64,000 nt of DNA from Rubrobacter xylanophilus (lineage in GTDB: Bacteria > Actinomycetota > Rubrobacteria > Rubrobacterales > Rubrobacteraceae): positions 1 to 64,000 of the forward strand of contig NZ_AP019791.1 of the NCBI RefSeq assembly GCF_007164525.1, written 5' to 3'. The notes below the pieces were generated by a model. That model searched no databases. It was not told where the DNA came from and worked only from the letters and a program-made list of their open reading frames with translations. The translations under genes were made by a program, and so were the position numbers. The stretch's first letter is position 1. Each line of letters starts with the position of its first letter. Below are positions 44,094 through 52,224 of this stretch, piece after piece.

Positions 44094-45340
44094 GCGTGAG
44101 CTACACCGGGCGCTATGATGCGATCGTGGTGGGGGTTGGCACGATGGGGAGCGCCACCGCCTACTACCTGGCAAGGAGGGGCAAGCGGGTCTTGGGGCTC
44201 GAGCAGTTTGGCATCCCCCACAACATGGGCTCCTACCACGGGCACACCAGGATCATCCGCCTCGCCTACTACGAGCACCCCTCCTACGTGCTGCTGCTCA
44301 GGCGGGCCTACGAGCTGTGGCGCGAGCTCGAGCGGGAGGCGGGTGAGAAGCTTTTGTACATCACCGGCTCCATAGACGCGGGACCCGAGGATTCGTGGGT
44401 GTTCCGGGGCTCGTGGGAATCCTGCAAGCTGCACGATCTGCCCCACGAGGTGCTCACCGGCGCGGAGCTCCACAGGCGCTATCCCGGCTACCACCTGCCC
44501 AAGGAGCACCTGGCCCTGTTGCAGCCGGAGGGAGGCTTTCTAAAGCCCGAGCGGTGCGTGGTCGCCTACGTGATGGCCGCGCAGAGGGAGGGGGCCGAGA
44601 TCCACGGCCACGAGAAAGTACTAGAGTGGGAGCCGCTCGGAGGTGGAGGGGTTAGGGTGCGCACCAGCAGGGGCACCTACGAAGCGGAGAAGCTCATCAT
44701 CACCGCCGGGGCTTGGGATGGGCAGCTGGTGGACGTCCTCGAGGGGCTTGCGGTGCCCGAGCGGCAGGTTCTGGCGTGGCTGCAGCCCACCCGCCCCGAG
44801 CGATTCCGGCCGGAGAGCTTTCCCGTGTTCAACGTGCTGGTTGAGGAGGGACGCTTCTACGGTTTTCCCGTCTTCGGGGTTCCGGGCTTCAAGTTCGGCA
44901 AGTACTTCCACCTCAACGAAAGCGGGGAGGCCGACGAGATAGACCGGGAGCCGCACGACTACGACGAGCGGCTTCTCAGGGAGTTCGCAGAGCGGTACTT
45001 CCCGGAGGGCTGCGGGCCCACGATGAGCCTGGCGGTGTGCATGTTCACCAACACCCCCGACCACCACTTCATCATCGACGCGCATCCGGAGCACGAGCAG
45101 GTCTACATAGCCTCGCCGTGCTCGGGGCACGGGTTCAAGTTCGCCAGCGTCATAGGGGAGATCATGGCCGACCTCGCCGAGACGGGCACCACCCGCCACG
45201 ACATAAGCCTCTTCGGATTGGAGCGCTTTCGGGGGCGCTCTCTCGGGCGGCCTGTCGCCGGGCGAGCCGGGGAGAACGGCGCCCGCGACGGCCGACCCGC
45301 GGCGTTCCGTCGCTTCAGGGAGATGAGGCCCTTCTGGTAG
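44090..45340 (+). CDS. Monomeric sarcosine oxidase
   Basis: A 416-residue flavoprotein of the MSOX/SolA family. The FAD fold is AIVVGVGTMGSATAYYLARRG, with the substrate-side Arg in HTRIIRLAY. The covalent flavin Cys is expected at Cys317 in LAVCMFTNTPDHHF, and the C-terminal Lys in SGHGFKFAS matches the oxygen-activating Lys. It oxidises sarcosine to glycine. The last 30-40 residues extend beyond the usual end. N-methyltryptophan or pipecolate oxidase are alternatives; the island favours sarcosine. The start overlaps the GcvT-like stop. Confidence 0.87.
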   Translation: MSVSYTGRYDAIVVGVGTMGSATAYYLARRGKRVLGLEQFGIPHNMGSYHGHTRIIRLAYYEHPSYVLLLRRAYELWRELEREAGEKLLYITGSIDAGPEDSWVFRGSWESCKLHDLPHEVLTGAELHRRYPGYHLPKEHLALLQPEGGFLKPERCVVAYVMAAQREGAEIHGHEKVLEWEPLGGGGVRVRTSRGTYEAEKLIITAGAWDGQLVDVLEGLAVPERQVLAWLQPTRPERFRPESFPVFNVLVEEGRFYGFPVFGVPGFKFGKYFHLNESGEADEIDREPHDYDERLLREFAERYFPEGCGPTMSLAVCMFTNTPDHHFIIDAHPEHEQVYIASPCSGHGFKFASVIGEIMADLAETGTTRHDISLFGLERFRGRSLGRPVAGRAGENGARDGRPAAFRRFREMRPFW

Positions 45341-45375
45341 CCGCTACTCCGGCGTCCGGGGGCGGGTGGGGAGTG

Positions 45376-45381
45376 TAGAAT
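45376..45381 (+). promoter_or_regulatory. Probable -10 box of a leaderless regulator mRNA
   Basis: TAGAAT ends 8 nt before ATG 45389. It overlaps an alternative in-frame ATG at 45380, which argues for the downstream start. Confidence 0.45.
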
Positions 45382-45388
45382 GTCATTG

Positions 45389-46162
45389 ATGGATGCTTTG
45401 AACCGCAGGAGCGGCTCCGTACAGTCCGTGGACCGGGCCATAACGGTGCTGGAGCTTCTGGCACGCAACGGCTGGTCGGGGGTGACGGAGGTCGCGAACA
45501 AGCTTGGCATACACAAGTCCACCGCCTACCGGCTCCTGACGACGCTGAGGGACCGGGGGCTCGTCGAGCAGGACGCTGCGACGGAGAAGTACCGGCTCGG
45601 GTTCGGGCTGGTGCTGCTGGCCCAGTCGGTGACCGCGGACCTGGACATCCTCGGCTGTGCCCGCCCGGTGTGCGAGCACCTGAGCGAGCGGACGGGGGAG
45701 ACCGTCACCGTCGCCGTGCTGGAGGGCGACGAAGCGGTCGTCGTCCACCAGCAGATCTCCGACGCTTCGGCGCTGAGCGTGGACTGGACCGGGCGGGCTA
45801 CGCCGCTGCACGCGACGGCAGCGGGCAAGATCTTCCTGCTCCACATGCCGGAAGAACAGCGGCGGCGCCTGCTGAAGGGCCCGCTGCCCCGCTATACGGA
45901 GAACACGATCGTGGAGCCGAAGCGCCTGCTGGAGCACGTTCAGGAGATCCAGGAGACCGGATACGCCTGCACGATCGAGGAGCTGGAGGAGGGGCTGAAC
46001 GCCGTCGGCGCCCCCATCTACGCTTCGGGCGGAGCGGTCGCGGGGGCGGTGACGATCTCCGGACCCGCCTTCCGGATGCCGCGGGAGTCGGTGCCGAAGC
46101 TGGGCGAGCTGGTCAAGGAGGCGGCGGCGGAGATCTCTCGCTGCCTGGGCTTCAAGGGCTGA
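45389..46162 (+). CDS. IclR-family transcriptional regulator
   Basis: A regulator of about 257 residues. The winged helix-turn-helix lies at about 10-70 (VDRAITVLELLA, ANKLGIHKSTAYRLLTTL). The IclR effector domain follows (HATAAGKIFLLHMPEE, YACTIEELEEGLNAVGAPI). It sits at the end of the betaine island and is the only regulator there. It is therefore the natural candidate to bind the bipartite palindromes at 29766 and 35135. Likely effectors are betaine, dimethylglycine or sarcosine (inference). Confidence 0.92.
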   Translation: MDALNRRSGSVQSVDRAITVLELLARNGWSGVTEVANKLGIHKSTAYRLLTTLRDRGLVEQDAATEKYRLGFGLVLLAQSVTADLDILGCARPVCEHLSERTGETVTVAVLEGDEAVVVHQQISDASALSVDWTGRATPLHATAAGKIFLLHMPEEQRRRLLKGPLPRYTENTIVEPKRLLEHVQEIQETGYACTIEELEEGLNAVGAPIYASGGAVAGAVTISGPAFRMPRESVPKLGELVKEAAAEISRCLGFKG

Positions 46163-46206
46163 AAGGGCTGTCCGCTTGCAAGTCTTTTTTGGCCCCGAGC
46201 GGGCTG

Positions 46207-47664
46207 CTATCCCGCCCCCGGCGAGGTGCGTCCGATCGAGCGTTCCGCGCGGAGCTTCTCCAGAGCCGCCCGCCGGGGCGTCAGATGTCGCTGCGGGGTT
46301 CCGAGGCGCTCCAGGAAAGAGACCGCCTCCTCGACCAACCGGATGCCCTCGCCGGAGGTTCCGGGCCAGACGTTGTGCTTCTCCTGCGGGTCTCGTTCGA
46401 GATCGTAGAGCTCGGGTTCGTCCTCCGGCCCCCCGAGGATGAGCGAGCGCTCTGGGGTGGTGACGGTGAGCGGCATATAGCTCGAGATGCGCCGGGGCCT
46501 GGAGTCCACGGCGGTGGTGAGCTCACCCTCGGCGAAGTACAGGGGCCAGGAACTTATGACGAAGCGCCTGTGCTCCTCCCGCTCACCGCGCAGCACGCCG
46601 AGGAAGGAATCTCCCTGCATGCTCTCTGGCCTCTCCACCCCTGCCAGCTCCAGCAGGGTGGGGGCGAGGTCTGGATGGGTGGTCATGGTCGTCCTGCGCC
46701 CGGGAGATACTCCGGGGACGCGGGCGATGAGCGGCACCCGGGTGAGCTCGGAGTAGAGGGGAGACCACCCCACGGTGAGCAGCCAGGATTCGGAGAGCCA
46801 GTCGGGCAGTACGGAGTCCTCGGAGACCACCGCGTCCGGGTCGTGCACCCACTCGGCCTTCCCGAAGTAGCCGTGCTCGCCGAAGTAGAAGCCGTGGTCG
46901 GAGAGGAAGAAGACGGCGGTGTTCTCCCGAAGCCCCAAAACGTCGAGCTTGGAGAGCAGCCGGCCGATCCACAGGTCGACCATGGTGACCTCGCCGCAGT
47001 AGGTGGCGTGGGCCACCCGGACGTCCTCCTCGGAGAGCCCGACCTCCTCCCACCTCCCGTAGGCCGGGTAGATCCTGCGCCCGTCGTAGTCCGGGCGGTA
47101 GAGCCGGGTGTAATACTCCGGTGCGTCCCAGGGCTCGTGCGGGTCCCAGGTGTCCACGTAGAGGAAGAAGCGCTCCCGGTGGTGCCGCTCGAGCCAGCGC
47201 TCGGCCTCGGTCATGGTGCGCGCCACCATCCTGTCGGACTCGTAGCGCCAGGTGGAACGGCAGTCGGAGCGCTCCTGCGGCCGAGTATCGTCGCCCTGTC
47301 CCCGGACCCAGATGAAGTCGTCGAACCCCCGGTCGTAGCCGTAGCCGTTCCGGACGAAGAAGGGGGTGTCGACGATCCCCATGGTGAGGTACCCGGCCCG
47401 GGAGAGCAGCCCGGGCAGCGTGGGCAGGTGCCCGGGCAGCGGTTCCCATCCCATGAAGGTGCAGGAGAAGGTCCCCGTGAGGATGTCCGCCCGGGCGGGC
47501 ATGGTGGGGAAGGAGGAGATCACGTGCCGCTCGAAGACCACCGCCGAGCGCGCGAAGGCATCCAGGTTGGGCGTCCGGATCCAGAGGTTTCCATAAGCCC
47601 CCAGGTGATCCCGCCGAAACGTGTCCGAAACTATGACGATGATGTTCGGGCGCTCCACCGCCAT
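46207..47664 (-). CDS. Sulfatase-fold hydrolase with Thr at the formylglycine position
   Basis: An alkaline-phosphatase-superfamily protein of about 485 residues. The N-terminal metal motif is IIVIVSDTFRRDHLGAYGN, and the second metal site is LSDHGFYFGEHG. True sulfatases carry C/S-x-P-x-R, with Cys or Ser matured to formylglycine. Here the aligned segment is SSFPTMPARADILTG, with Thr54 at the nucleophile position. It may be a phosphodiesterase or phosphonate hydrolase rather than a sulfatase. Longer readings exist, but ATG 47664 has TAGGAGA upstream. It converges on the IclR gene. Confidence 0.82.
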   Translation of the reverse strand: MAVERPNIIVIVSDTFRRDHLGAYGNLWIRTPNLDAFARSAVVFERHVISSFPTMPARADILTGTFSCTFMGWEPLPGHLPTLPGLLSRAGYLTMGIVDTPFFVRNGYGYDRGFDDFIWVRGQGDDTRPQERSDCRSTWRYESDRMVARTMTEAERWLERHHRERFFLYVDTWDPHEPWDAPEYYTRLYRPDYDGRRIYPAYGRWEEVGLSEEDVRVAHATYCGEVTMVDLWIGRLLSKLDVLGLRENTAVFFLSDHGFYFGEHGYFGKAEWVHDPDAVVSEDSVLPDWLSESWLLTVGWSPLYSELTRVPLIARVPGVSPGRRTTMTTHPDLAPTLLELAGVERPESMQGDSFLGVLRGEREEHRRFVISSWPLYFAEGELTTAVDSRPRRISSYMPLTVTTPERSLILGGPEDEPELYDLERDPQEKHNVWPGTSGEGIRLVEEAVSFLERLGTPQRHLTPRRAALEKLRAERSIGRTSPGAG

Positions 47665-48140
47665 TTCTCCTACCGCTCCTCCCTCTACTCGTAGGGGCTG
47701 CCTCGGCAACTCATTCAGACCTGGGGGCCCGGCGGCGCCCGATGCCCCTCCCGCACCAGCTGCGTGAACGCCCCAGAGGACCCTGCAGTTTTGTCTATTA
47801 AATAAATATACATTGTGTAAATATACCATTGGGGACCGCCGCGGCGCAACGTGGCTGGGATTCCTACGCCGGATGGTCCGGACCCAGCGGATCTTCGTTG
47901 CATGATGCGCAAGAGTATCTCATATCAAAACCACAAATATCACGGGGTACTTTCTTCGGCAAGGCGACTTGCAGGCGAAACTCGTTGCTGTATGGTGGAG
48001 TTTTCTTGGAGGTTGTGAGGATGAAAGAGGAGAGTGGTGGTTGCGTCATTAGAACCAGTTGTGTACTATAAGACAGAATCTCTGGTGGAAAGATGTAGAA
48101 CTGGGGTGAATAGGTGCGGGCTATCGCCGGTGGTGGTGGC
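47665..48140. other. AT-rich intergenic region with divergent promoters
   Basis: These 476 bp hold no convincing gene. The part from about 47785 to 48110 is much richer in A and T than the rest of the window. It contains an AT tract at 47798-47828 with TACA-TTG-TGTA symmetry, an imperfect palindrome TTGCATGATGCGCAA at about 47900-47914, and ACTATAAGAC near 48065, a possible -10 box for the rightward gene. Low GC and lack of coding suggest a regulatory region or a remnant of imported DNA. Confidence 0.45.
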
Positions 48141-48899
48141 GTGAGCGGCATCCTCTCGCGGGTTGAGGAGGAGGGGCTGCGGCTCGTGGAGGAGGCTGGG
48201 CGGTCGGGTGTGAGGCTGCGTTTGCTGGGTGGGGTGGCGGTCCGGCTGCGGGCCGGGGGGCGGCTGCATCCGGCGTTTCGGAGGGAGTATGCGGATCTGG
48301 ATTTCGTGGCGCCGCGGGGTTCCTCTGCGGAGGTGCAGCGGTTCTTCGAGGAGCAGGGGTACGCATCCCAGGTACGCTTCAACACGCTCTATGGCAGGGA
48401 GCGGCTGCTCTTCTTCGACGAGGGGAATGGCCGGCAGGTGGACGTGTTGGTGGGCGACTTCCGGATGTGTCACCGGATACCGCTCGGGGAGCGGCTGGAG
48501 CTGGAGCCGCTCACCGTCCCGCTGGCCGAGTTGCTGCTCACCAAGCTCCAGATAGTCGAGCTCAACGAGAAGGACGTGCGGGATGCGCTGGCGCTGCTCC
48601 ACGGCCACGAGGTGGCCGAGGAGGACGGCGACCGGATAAACGCCGCCCGCATCGCCGGGTTGTGTGCCGCCGACTGGGGTTTATGGCGGACCTTCACCGC
48701 CAACCTCGAGGCTCTTGGCGGGCATCTGGGGCGCTACGGGCTCTCCGGGGAAGACGAGGAACTGATACGGGGCAGGATCGGGGCGCTCGAGGAGCGGATA
48801 GAGCGGGAGCCCAAGCCGCTCGCCTGGCGGCTGCGGGCCAGGATCGGCGACAGAAAGCGATGGTATGAGCTACCGGAGGAGGTGGCGGGGGGGCCATGA
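48141..48899 (+). CDS. Nucleotidyltransferase-like protein
   Basis: A protein of about 252 residues with the nucleotidyltransferase fold pattern: LLGGVAVRLRAGG, then the acidic pair in YADLDFVAP, a third acidic site in RQVDVLVGDF, and LLLTKLQIVELNEKDVRDALALL. This last motif is common in AbiEii-like and minimal nucleotidyltransferase families. No antitoxin-like partner is seen. The start is uncertain: GTG 48141 or an upstream in-frame codon at 48114. Its stop overlaps the metallophosphoesterase start (ATGA), so the two are coupled. Confidence 0.7.
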   Translation: MSGILSRVEEEGLRLVEEAGRSGVRLRLLGGVAVRLRAGGRLHPAFRREYADLDFVAPRGSSAEVQRFFEEQGYASQVRFNTLYGRERLLFFDEGNGRQVDVLVGDFRMCHRIPLGERLELEPLTVPLAELLLTKLQIVELNEKDVRDALALLHGHEVAEEDGDRINAARIAGLCAADWGLWRTFTANLEALGGHLGRYGLSGEDEELIRGRIGALEERIEREPKPLAWRLRARIGDRKRWYELPEEVAGGP

Positions 48900-49861
48900 G
48901 ATTCTTCTCGCGCAGGCCGTCGGTGCGCGTCTTCTTCGCCACCGACATCCACGGGTCCGAGACCTGCTGGCGCAAGTTCCTCAACGCCGGCAAGCACTAC
49001 CAGGCCGACGTGCTCGTTCTGGGCGGCGACATGACCGGCAAGGCGCTCGTTCCGGTCGTCGAGGAGGGGGGGCGCTGGCGGGCGACCCTGCTCGAGAACC
49101 GCTACGAGTTCGAGGGGGAGGACGAGGTCGGGGAGTTCGAGGAGGCCGTGCGGCGGCGCGGGTACTACCCCTTCCGGACCACCCCCGAGGAGCTCGCCGG
49201 ACTCGAGGCCGACGAGAAGAGGCGTGAGGCTCTCTTCCACGAGAAGATGCTCGGCAGGATAGAGCGCTGGATGCGGATGGCCGACGAGCGGCTCGACGGG
49301 AGCGTCCGGTGCTTCGTGTGTCCCGGCAACGACGACCAGTTCGAGGTCGACGAGATCGTCCGCGCGGCGCGGCGGGTCGAGCTGGCCGAGGGGCGGGTCG
49401 TGGAGTTCGGGGACGGATACCAGATGATCTCCACCGGCTGGTCCAACCGGACCCCGTGGGACACCTACCGGGAGGAGGACGAGGAGGTTCTCGAGGAGCG
49501 GCTGCGCCGGATGGCGAAGGAGCTCGAGGCGCCCCCCGAGAAGACCGTCTACAACCTCCACTGTCCTCCCTACGGATCGGGCCTCGACGAGGCGCCCGAG
49601 ATAACGCCCGACATGCGCCCCAAGGACGCCGGGCGCTCCACCGTCCCGGTCGGCTCCAAGGCCGTCCGGAGGATCATAGAGGAGGGACAGCCCGCCCTCT
49701 CGCTGCATGGCCACATCCACGAGGCGCGGGGCAGCACCCGCATCGGGCGCACCCTGTGCATCAACCCCGGGAGCTCCTACGAGCAGGGGCAGCTGCTCGG
49801 GGCCGTGGTGGATCTCGACGGTGGCAAAAAGGTCAAGCGTTTCGTGCTCACCAGCGGATAA
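48896..49861 (+). CDS. Calcineurin-like metallophosphoesterase
   Basis: A 321-residue two-metal phosphoesterase. The motifs run in order: Asp17 and His19 in ATDIHG, GGDMTG, PGNDDQ (GNH-type loop with Asp), His in NLHCPP and HGHIH. Between the first two blocks lies an insertion of about 90 residues, rich in Glu and Arg. The substrate is unknown. The ATG overlaps the upstream stop, which links it to the nucleotidyltransferase-like protein. Confidence 0.87.
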   Translation: MRFFSRRPSVRVFFATDIHGSETCWRKFLNAGKHYQADVLVLGGDMTGKALVPVVEEGGRWRATLLENRYEFEGEDEVGEFEEAVRRRGYYPFRTTPEELAGLEADEKRREALFHEKMLGRIERWMRMADERLDGSVRCFVCPGNDDQFEVDEIVRAARRVELAEGRVVEFGDGYQMISTGWSNRTPWDTYREEDEEVLEERLRRMAKELEAPPEKTVYNLHCPPYGSGLDEAPEITPDMRPKDAGRSTVPVGSKAVRRIIEEGQPALSLHGHIHEARGSTRIGRTLCINPGSSYEQGQLLGAVVDLDGGKKVKRFVLTSG

Positions 49862-49871
49862 GGAGAGAGAG

Positions 49872-51485
49872 ATGGCTGGCGAACAGACTACCGGTAGTAG
49901 TGCCGGTGCCGGGGATCTCTTCCAGCGGCGGGCCACCGGGCTCTTGCGCGGCTGGTCGGTGAGGGATGCCTTCATCTACGCTGCGTTCTCGATAAACCTC
50001 ATCACGCTCGGGCTCTTCATCTTCTCCTACGGCCCCTTCATCCCGGAGGGATCGCTGGTGATGGCCGTGGTGCTCTCCGGGCTTTATCTGGTCTTCCAGG
50101 CCGTGACCTACGCTTCGCTCATAGCGGTCATGCCCCGGGCCGGCGGCGACTACGTGTGGCAGAGCCGGATTCTGGGCGGCGGCATCGGGTTCGTGCTGGC
50201 GGTGACGGGGTGGTGGTTCATCCTCTGGCACTGGGTGCCCATCTACGCCAACATCCTCAACGTGCAGGTTCTGGTGCCGCTCTCCCGGATCTTCGGCCTG
50301 GGAGGGGCGGCGGACTTCTTCAACGGGGCCACAGGGCTCTTCGTCGCCTCGCTCGCCGTGGCGCTCCTCGCCTCGCTGTACATCTCACTGGGGATGCGGA
50401 CCTACGCCAGGATCCAGAAGTTCTGCTTCTATGTGGGGGTGGTGGGGCTCGCCGTGATGCTCGTGCTGCTCCTCGTCCACTCCCGCTCCGATTTCGTCTC
50501 CGCCTTCAACGCGCAGGCCGGCGAGGTCTTCGGGGCCGGCGGCAACGCCTACCAGCAGACCATCGAGGCCGGGAGCGTCAGCCGGCCGGAGGTGTCCTTC
50601 TACCCCACGCTGCTTCTGATCCCCATGGTCGTCTTCTTCAACCTGTGGTCCAACTGGGGGGCGACCCTCTACGGCGAGGTGCGCGGGGCCTCGGACTTCC
50701 GGAAGAACATCTACGCCATGGGCGGGGCGCTGCTCGCCACCACCGTGGTTGCGGCGATCATGTTGCTGCTCTTCGCCAAGACCTTCGGGTGGGACTTCTA
50801 CTATGCGGCGAACAACGCCTACTGGTCCGGGGCCGAGAACGCCCCGATCCCCGACTGGCCCTACCCGGGGCTCTTCGCGGCCTTCTTCTTCGACAACCCT
50901 CTGCTGCAGGCGCTTCTCGTCGGGGTGCTTTCGCTGTGGTTCTTCGGGTGGTGCGGCACCGTCTTCCTCTCCTCCACCCGGGTGGTCTTCGCCACCGCCT
51001 TCGACCGGGTGCTCCCCGAGTGGGTCGCCAAGACCTCCAGAAACGGCGTTCCCTACGTGGCGCTGCTGCTCATGCTCATCCCCTCCATCCCCATCAGCTA
51101 CCTGTACGCCTTCGGGGAGAACTTCGCCACCTACACCCTGGACGCCACGCTGGTGATCGCGATGACCTTCTTCGGGTCGGCCGTCGCCGCGGCCGTGCTG
51201 CCCTGGCGCAAGCCCGAGATCTACAACGCCTCCCCGATAGCCCGCTACACCCTCTTCGGGATACCGCTCGTCACGGTCGCCGCGGTGGCCTTCGGTATCT
51301 TTCTGGCCTTCTGCCTCTACCAGTGGGTCTTCCGCGACGTCTACGGGGTGAACAACCCGCAGTCCATGATCTACATGCTGATCCTCTACGCGATAGCCGT
51401 GGTCATGTACGTGGGTTTCAGGCTCCTGCGGCGGGCGCAGGGGATAGACCTGAAGATGGTCTACGACGAGATCCCGGAGGACTAG
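49872..51485 (+). CDS. APC-superfamily amino acid permease
   Basis: A 537-residue membrane protein with about twelve helices. Family features include the unwound first helix near AFSINLITLGLFIFSYGP, PRAGGDYVWQSRILGG and FFFDNPLL before a second half with SSTRVVFATAFDRVLPEW. The substrate is probably an amino acid or amine. AGGAGAGAGAG precedes ATG 49872, 10 nt after the preceding gene. Confidence 0.9.
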   Translation: MAGEQTTGSSAGAGDLFQRRATGLLRGWSVRDAFIYAAFSINLITLGLFIFSYGPFIPEGSLVMAVVLSGLYLVFQAVTYASLIAVMPRAGGDYVWQSRILGGGIGFVLAVTGWWFILWHWVPIYANILNVQVLVPLSRIFGLGGAADFFNGATGLFVASLAVALLASLYISLGMRTYARIQKFCFYVGVVGLAVMLVLLLVHSRSDFVSAFNAQAGEVFGAGGNAYQQTIEAGSVSRPEVSFYPTLLLIPMVVFFNLWSNWGATLYGEVRGASDFRKNIYAMGGALLATTVVAAIMLLLFAKTFGWDFYYAANNAYWSGAENAPIPDWPYPGLFAAFFFDNPLLQALLVGVLSLWFFGWCGTVFLSSTRVVFATAFDRVLPEWVAKTSRNGVPYVALLLMLIPSIPISYLYAFGENFATYTLDATLVIAMTFFGSAVAAAVLPWRKPEIYNASPIARYTLFGIPLVTVAAVAFGIFLAFCLYQWVFRDVYGVNNPQSMIYMLILYAIAVVMYVGFRLLRRAQGIDLKMVYDEIPED

Positions 51486-51491
51486 GGGGCT

Positions 51492-52220
51492 TTAAACCCG
51501 CAACCGGCGGGCGTGGAGCTCGCGGTAGTACGGCAGGCAGTGTTCATAGGCCCCGCGCAGCTCTCGCGGCAGCGAGGCCTTCTCCCGCGGAAGCTCCTCT
51601 ATCCCCGTGCTCTCCTGGGCCTCGGTGTGCCACTCCTCCCACCGGCGCCACTCGGGCACCTGTCGTGGCTTCCAGGAGAGGGCCTCCGGGTCGAACGGTA
51701 TCCCGAGGGCCTCGCAGTAGGCCCGCACGGTGGCTCCGGCGTCCGAGGAGAGATCGTGGGCATCCACGATCACCGGTTCCTCCTGCCCCGCCTCCGTCGC
51801 CAGACGCCAGAGGCGGTGGAGCTGTTCGAAGCCCGTCTCCTCCAGCGTGAAGTCCGGCCACATCCTGTGCAGCGAGGCGAGCACCTGGCTCGGTTCGCGG
51901 ATGATGAACGTGTTGGTGAAGCGACAGACGAAGTCCTCGTCCATGACGGGGGATACGTGGTAGGCCATGTCCTTGATGAACACCGGACGGTCGCGGGGGG
52001 CGAGGATCTTCTCCAGGATCGCTGCGTAGCGGTGCTCCTCTCTGGACTTCTCGCCGGCGAACCTCTCGCTCCGGCGCTCCGGTCCGAAGTAGTAGGCGGC
52101 CGAGAAGGGCTCGTGGAAGACCTCGAAGTCTTCCCGCTCCACGAAGACCCGCTCGAAGGCCGTGGAGACCGAGCGGGGAACCGCCCAGAGGGCCAGCGGG
52201 CGTCTCTGCGTTGAGGCCAT
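51492..52220 (-). CDS. Sulfotransferase-like protein
   Basis: A 242-residue protein that resembles PAPS-dependent sulfotransferases: WAVPRSVSTAFERVF for the 5'-phosphosulfate loop near the N terminus, and TNTFIIREPSQVLASL for the 3'-phosphate site. The acceptor is unknown. It lies 4 nt after glyS on the same strand and is convergent with the APC permease. Confidence 0.78.
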   Translation of the reverse strand: MASTQRRPLALWAVPRSVSTAFERVFVEREDFEVFHEPFSAAYYFGPERRSERFAGEKSREEHRYAAILEKILAPRDRPVFIKDMAYHVSPVMDEDFVCRFTNTFIIREPSQVLASLHRMWPDFTLEETGFEQLHRLWRLATEAGQEEPVIVDAHDLSSDAGATVRAYCEALGIPFDPEALSWKPRQVPEWRRWEEWHTEAQESTGIEELPREKASLPRELRGAYEHCLPYYRELHARRLRV

Positions 52221-52224
52221 ATCT

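Noticed and set aside
46207-47664. Choline sulfatase BetC
   Set aside because: The location beside choline genes is tempting, but the catalytic Cys/Ser is replaced by Thr.
47791-47830. Fourth copy of the betaine-island operator upstream of the sulfatase-like gene
   Set aside because: The minus strand has CACAAT and TAATAGACAAAA half-site-like pieces, but their spacing is 3 bp too short and few positions match.
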